Shown: positions 7,222 through 8,812 of the stretch, one piece after another
How the letters are laid out: the number at the start of each line of letters is the position of its first letter
Numbering within the stretch: the first letter of the stretch is position 1
Source: Gammaproteobacteria bacterium
GTDB lineage: Bacteria > Pseudomonadota > Gammaproteobacteria > UBA6429 > Thiohalophilaceae
DNA length: 8,812 bases
Direction: 5' to 3'
NCBI GenBank assembly: GCA_029882235.1
Contig: JAOULB010000061.1
Coordinates: 1 to 8,812 of the forward strand
Notes under the pieces: model-generated
Database searches by the model: none
Told to the model about the DNA's origin: nothing
What the model saw: only the letters and a program-made list of their open reading frames with translations
Position numbers and translations under genes: made by a program

Positions 7222-8076
7222 CTAACTGTGATAGAGATCAGCTGCTTCAACGGTGTTTTCCAATAGGGTAGCCACCGTCATTGGGCCAACACCACCGGGT
7301 ACGGGGGTGATCCAGCCGGCTCTTTCGGCTGCTGCATCGAAATCAACATCACCAATAAGCTTGCCTTCGGTATTTCGATTGATGCCAATATCAATCACAA
7401 CAGCACCGGGCTTGATCCAGTCGCCGTGAACAATACCGGGCTTGCCCACCGCGACAATCACAATGTCAGCGCGACGGACGTGGCTTTCCAGATTCTGTGT
7501 AAATCGATGACAGGTCGTCACTGTCGCACCCGCGAGAAGTAACTCCAGAGACATGGGGCGACCGACATGATTCGAGGCACCGACAACAACAACATCTTGC
7601 CCTTTAACGGCCTGGCCTGTGCTTTCCAGGAGCGTGATGACGCCACGCGGGGTGCATGGGCGCAACAGGGGAATGCGCAAAGTCAGTCGACCAACATTAT
7701 ATGGATGGAATCCATCTACATCTTTGTCAGGGTAAATACGTTCAATCACTGTCTCGGTATCAATATGTTTGGGCAAGGGAAGCTGAACTAAAATTCCATC
7801 AACCTTTTCATCTGAATTAAGGGCGTCGATGAGATTGAGCAATTCTTTCTGCGTAACCGTGTCTGGTAAATCATGCGAAAAAGACACCAGACCGGCTTCT
7901 TCACAGGCTTTACGCTTGTTGCGGACATAAACCTCTGAGGCAGGATCATTGCCAACAAGAATCACGGCCAGCCCCGGTGCCCGTAGACCCTGGCTAAGTC
8001 GCTCAGAAATACGATTTTTTACTTTTTCACGGGTTGATGCGGCTACAGCCTTGCCATCGATGATAATTGCGGTCAT
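7222..8076 (-). CDS. folD: Bifunctional methylenetetrahydrofolate dehydrogenase/cyclohydrolase
   Basis: FolD interconverts 5,10-methylene-, 5,10-methenyl- and 10-formyl-tetrahydrofolate with NADP in the cytoplasm, feeding purine and formyl-methionine synthesis. Visible features are Y50-x3-K54 (YVRNKRK, catalytic lysine), Q98 in ILVQLPLP, D121 in DKDVDGFHPYN, the NADP-binding GASNHVGRP (166-174) and the C-terminal signature PVPGGVGPMT (258-267). The product is 284 residues against 288 in E. coli. I start at the ATG 8074-8076, since MTAIIIDGK aligns with the E. coli start MAAKIIDGK. The open frame continues 44 codons to 8208, but that extension matches nothing and overlaps the tRNA-Pro promoter. 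No strong ribosome site precedes the chosen ATG. It is divergent from the tRNA genes and followed on the same strand by the two-component module. Confidence 0.96.
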   Translation of the reverse strand: MTAIIIDGKAVAASTREKVKNRISERLSQGLRAPGLAVILVGNDPASEVYVRNKRKACEEAGLVSFSHDLPDTVTQKELLNLIDALNSDEKVDGILVQLPLPKHIDTETVIERIYPDKDVDGFHPYNVGRLTLRIPLLRPCTPRGVITLLESTGQAVKGQDVVVVGASNHVGRPMSLELLLAGATVTTCHRFTQNLESHVRRADIVIVAVGKPGIVHGDWIKPGAVVIDIGINRNTEGKLIGDVDFDAAAERAGWITPVPGGVGPMTVATLLENTVEAADLYHS

Positions 8077-8161
8077 ATTTTTGGGCACGAGAATCTTGAG
8101 AGAAAACAGACTATTATGATCGCATGAAGCTGGAAAAAGGCCAAGCGAATTGTCAGGATAA

Positions 8162-8190
8162 TTGACCTGAGTGGCGTGGACGCGTATTAT
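8162..8190 (+). promoter_or_regulatory. Promoter of tRNA-Pro with GC-rich discriminator
   Basis: TTGACC (8162-8167) and TATTAT (8185-8190) are separated by exactly 17 bases, each 5/6 to consensus. The bases after the -10 are CGCGCTCC, a GC-rich discriminator typical of stable-RNA promoters under stringent (ppGpp) control. Initiation near 8197 would give a 5' leader of about 29 bases before the mature tRNA. Confidence 0.75.
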
Positions 8191-8225
8191 CGCGCTCCTT
8201 GTTAACATGCGTTGTTGACGAAATC

Positions 8226-8302
8226 CGGGGTATAGCGCAGTCTGGTAGCGCGCCTGCTTTGGGAGCAGGATGTCGGGAGTTCGAATCTCTCTACCCCGAC
8301 CA
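8226..8302 (+). tRNA. tRNA-Pro (anticodon UGG)
   Basis: The 77-base gene folds as a full cloverleaf: acceptor CGGGGTA with TACCCCG, D-arm GCGC/GCGC, anticodon stem CCTGC/GCAGG around TTTGGGA (anticodon TGG), T-arm GGGAG-TTCGAAT-CTCTC with one G-U pair, discriminator A, and an encoded CCA (8300-8302). It reads CCN proline codons, chiefly CCA and CCG. Its 3' end recurs twice downstream, in the tandem units described below, and the start of that trailer is complementary to its T-arm. Confidence 0.97.
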
Positions 8303-8315
8303 AATTTTAAAGAAC
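8284..8315 (+). repeat. Direct repeat copy 1: tRNA-Pro 3' end plus trailer
   Basis: The last 19 bases of the tRNA gene (8284-8302) and the next 13 bases form a 32-base block. It recurs at 8439-8470 with a single change (A8303 to G8458), and a shorter form recurs at 8671-8693. Confidence 0.9.
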
Positions 8316-8323
8316 AGGCTCAT

Positions 8324-8347
8324 GGGAGAGAGATTTGAACTCCCGAC
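8324..8347 (-). repeat. Inverted copy of the tRNA-Pro T-arm
   Basis: Positions 8324-8347 match the reverse complement of the tRNA-Pro segment 8272-8295 at 22 of 24 positions. As RNA, one difference becomes a G-U pair, so 23 of 24 positions could pair. The gap between the arms is 28 bases, and the paired tRNA segment includes the whole T-arm. Confidence 0.85.
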
Positions 8348-8367
8348 GAAATAAATAGCCAGTTCGA

Positions 8368-8388
8368 CGCTTGACGAGTCGTCAAGCG
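8368..8388. repeat. 21-bp palindrome in unit 1
   Basis: CGCTTGACGA and TCGTCAAGCG are perfect 10-base arms around G8378. The second copy is at 8599-8619, with one outer base changed to T. Confidence 0.85.
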
Positions 8389-8438
8389 AACGTCGGAGCG
8401 AAGCGGAGACGGCCCGAAGGGCGAGGCGACAGCCGAGT

Positions 8439-8470
8439 AATCTCTCTACCCCGACCAGATTTTAAAGAAC
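8439..8470 (+). repeat. Direct repeat copy 2 of the tRNA-Pro 3' end
   Basis: It is identical to 8284-8315 except for one base, including the encoded ACCA and the following ATTTTAAAGAAC. It lies 155 bases after copy 1 and has no tRNA 5' half. Confidence 0.9.
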
Positions 8471-8491
8471 GAACCTATGGGTTAGATTTGA

Positions 8492-8561
8492 CCGTTTTGC
8501 CTGGAGCAAAATGGGACAGTCCTTGAGACTGCCGCGAAGCGGTGAGTCACAGGGATGTGAC
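8492..8561 (+). repeat. Run of four consecutive stem-loops
   Basis: Four hairpins follow one another almost without gap: CCGTTTTGC/GCAAAATGG with a 5-base loop (8492-8514, one G-U), CAGTC/GACTG with loop CTTGA (8517-8531), CCGC/GCGG with a GAA loop (8532-8542), and GTCACA/TGTGAC with GNRA-type loop GGGA (8546-8561). The density suggests a folded RNA or a single-stranded-DNA-folding element. I recognise no known RNA family. Confidence 0.7.
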
Positions 8562-8598
8562 GAATCAGCTCCCGATGAAATAAAATAGGCGAGTTCGA

Positions 8599-8619
8599 TG
8601 CTTGACGAGTCGTCAAGCG
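8599..8619. repeat. Palindrome in unit 2
   Basis: This is the second copy of the 8368-8388 palindrome. The outermost base is T instead of C, leaving nine perfect pairs around the central G (a tenth as G-U in RNA). Confidence 0.8.
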
Positions 8620-8670
8620 AACGTCGGAGCGAAGCGGAGACGGCCCGAAGGGCGAGGCGATAGCCGAGTC

Positions 8671-8693
8671 ATCTCTCTACCCCGACTAGTTTT
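8671..8693 (+). repeat. Degenerate direct repeat copy 3 of the tRNA-Pro 3' end
   Basis: ATCTCTCTACCCCGACTA followed by GTTTT corresponds to the tRNA end, but the terminal CCA is mutated to CTA and the TTTAAAGAAC trailer is lost. It marks the right edge of the repeat array, 29 bases before tRNA-Arg. Confidence 0.8.
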
Positions 8694-8722
8694 GTCAGTG
8701 TCCCACAAAATGGGGCGGTTCG

Positions 8723-8799
<77 letters not shown>

Positions 8800-8812
8800 T
8801 TTAAAGAAATGA

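Larger units (their letters stand above)
8303..8457 (+). repeat. Tandem unit 1 after tRNA-Pro (155 bp)
   Basis: The unit runs from just after the tRNA CCA to the end of the second copy of the tRNA 3' end. It begins AATTTTAAAGAAC, then an inverted T-arm copy (8324-8347), then a palindrome (8368-8388), then G/C-rich short hairpins with GAA loops (8398-8404, 8412-8422), and ends in AATCTCTCTACCCCGACCA. Positions 8361-8457 match 8592-8688 with four substitutions in 97. There is no open frame of note. It resembles in design, not recognisably in sequence, the rtT repeats of E. coli tyrT, which also carry the tRNA 3' end. It may be transcribed as tRNA trailer. A tRNA-targeting integration remnant is the alternative. 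Confidence 0.85.
8458..8688 (+). repeat. Tandem unit 2 (231 bp) with an extra hairpin block
   Basis: The unit opens like unit 1 (GATTTTAAAGAAC, then ATGGGTTAGATTTGA resembling ATGGGAGAGAGATTTGA). It then carries about 75 additional bases (near 8490-8566) before the shared core resumes at CTCCCGATGAAATAAA (8569). From 8592 the core is about 96% identical to unit 1, and it ends in a third tRNA 3'-end copy whose CCA has become CTA. The units are therefore recent duplicates that differ by insertion or loss of the hairpin block. Confidence 0.85.

Noticed and set aside
8077..8208. 44-codon N-terminal extension of folD
   Set aside because: FolD homology begins at MTAIIIDGK (8076). The extension matches nothing I know, has no ribosome site at its ATG, and overlaps a good tRNA-Pro promoter on the other strand.
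8439..8457. A second or third tRNA-Pro gene
   Set aside because: Only the 3' strand of the T-stem, the acceptor end and the CCA are present; D-arm, anticodon arm and 5' acceptor strand are missing.
8284..8693. CRISPR array
   Set aside because: There are only three copies of the short repeat, at unequal spacing, and the intervening DNA is itself repeated rather than unique; no cas genes are present.

Overview
The window looks like a chromosomal segment of a gammaproteobacterium of moderate GC content. LpxH, PpiB, CysS and FolD all align closely, from memory, with their E. coli counterparts. The grouping lpxH, ppiB, cysS, folD, tRNA-Arg(UCU) is also the neighbourhood seen in E. coli (lpxH-ppiB-cysS...folD-argU). 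The LpxH-type lipid A enzyme and two proteins with signal peptides indicate a Gram-negative envelope. I cannot name the genus.

Layout. Positions 2-214 (+) hold the 3' end of an unidentified gene whose stop codon overlaps that of lpxH. Positions 211-2062 (-) hold a compact three-gene run: a secreted cyclophilin (ppiA-like), the cytoplasmic cyclophilin ppiB, and lpxH. A divergent spacer separates this run from cysS (2228-3622, +), which is followed by an unrecognised exported protein (3700-4341, +). That gene abuts, with no gap, the end of a two-component module on the minus strand. The module is a stand-alone receiver protein (6682-7074), then a soluble hybrid histidine kinase (4342-6615) with two FixL-like PAS domains, a HisKA/HATPase core and two receiver domains. 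Upstream of that module is folD (7222-8076, -). Divergent from folD are tRNA-Pro(UGG) and tRNA-Arg(UCU), separated by about 420 bp of structured repeats.

How the parts work together. Most genes are housekeeping: lipid A synthesis, protein folding in two compartments, cysteine tRNA charging, one-carbon metabolism and two tRNAs. The accessory part is the kinase/receiver module. It has no visible HPt domain or DNA-binding output, so its output must lie elsewhere. Both PAS domains keep the His and Arg positions that FixL uses for haem and O2 sensing.

The least ordinary stretch is 8303-8722. After tRNA-Pro the last ~19 bases of the tRNA gene recur twice. Each recurrence ends a unit containing a nearly identical ~97-bp core rich in palindromes and GAA-triloop hairpins. 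The first unit also begins with an inverted copy of the tRNA T-arm. The arrangement resembles in outline the rtT repeats of E. coli tyrT, but the sequence is one I do not recognise.
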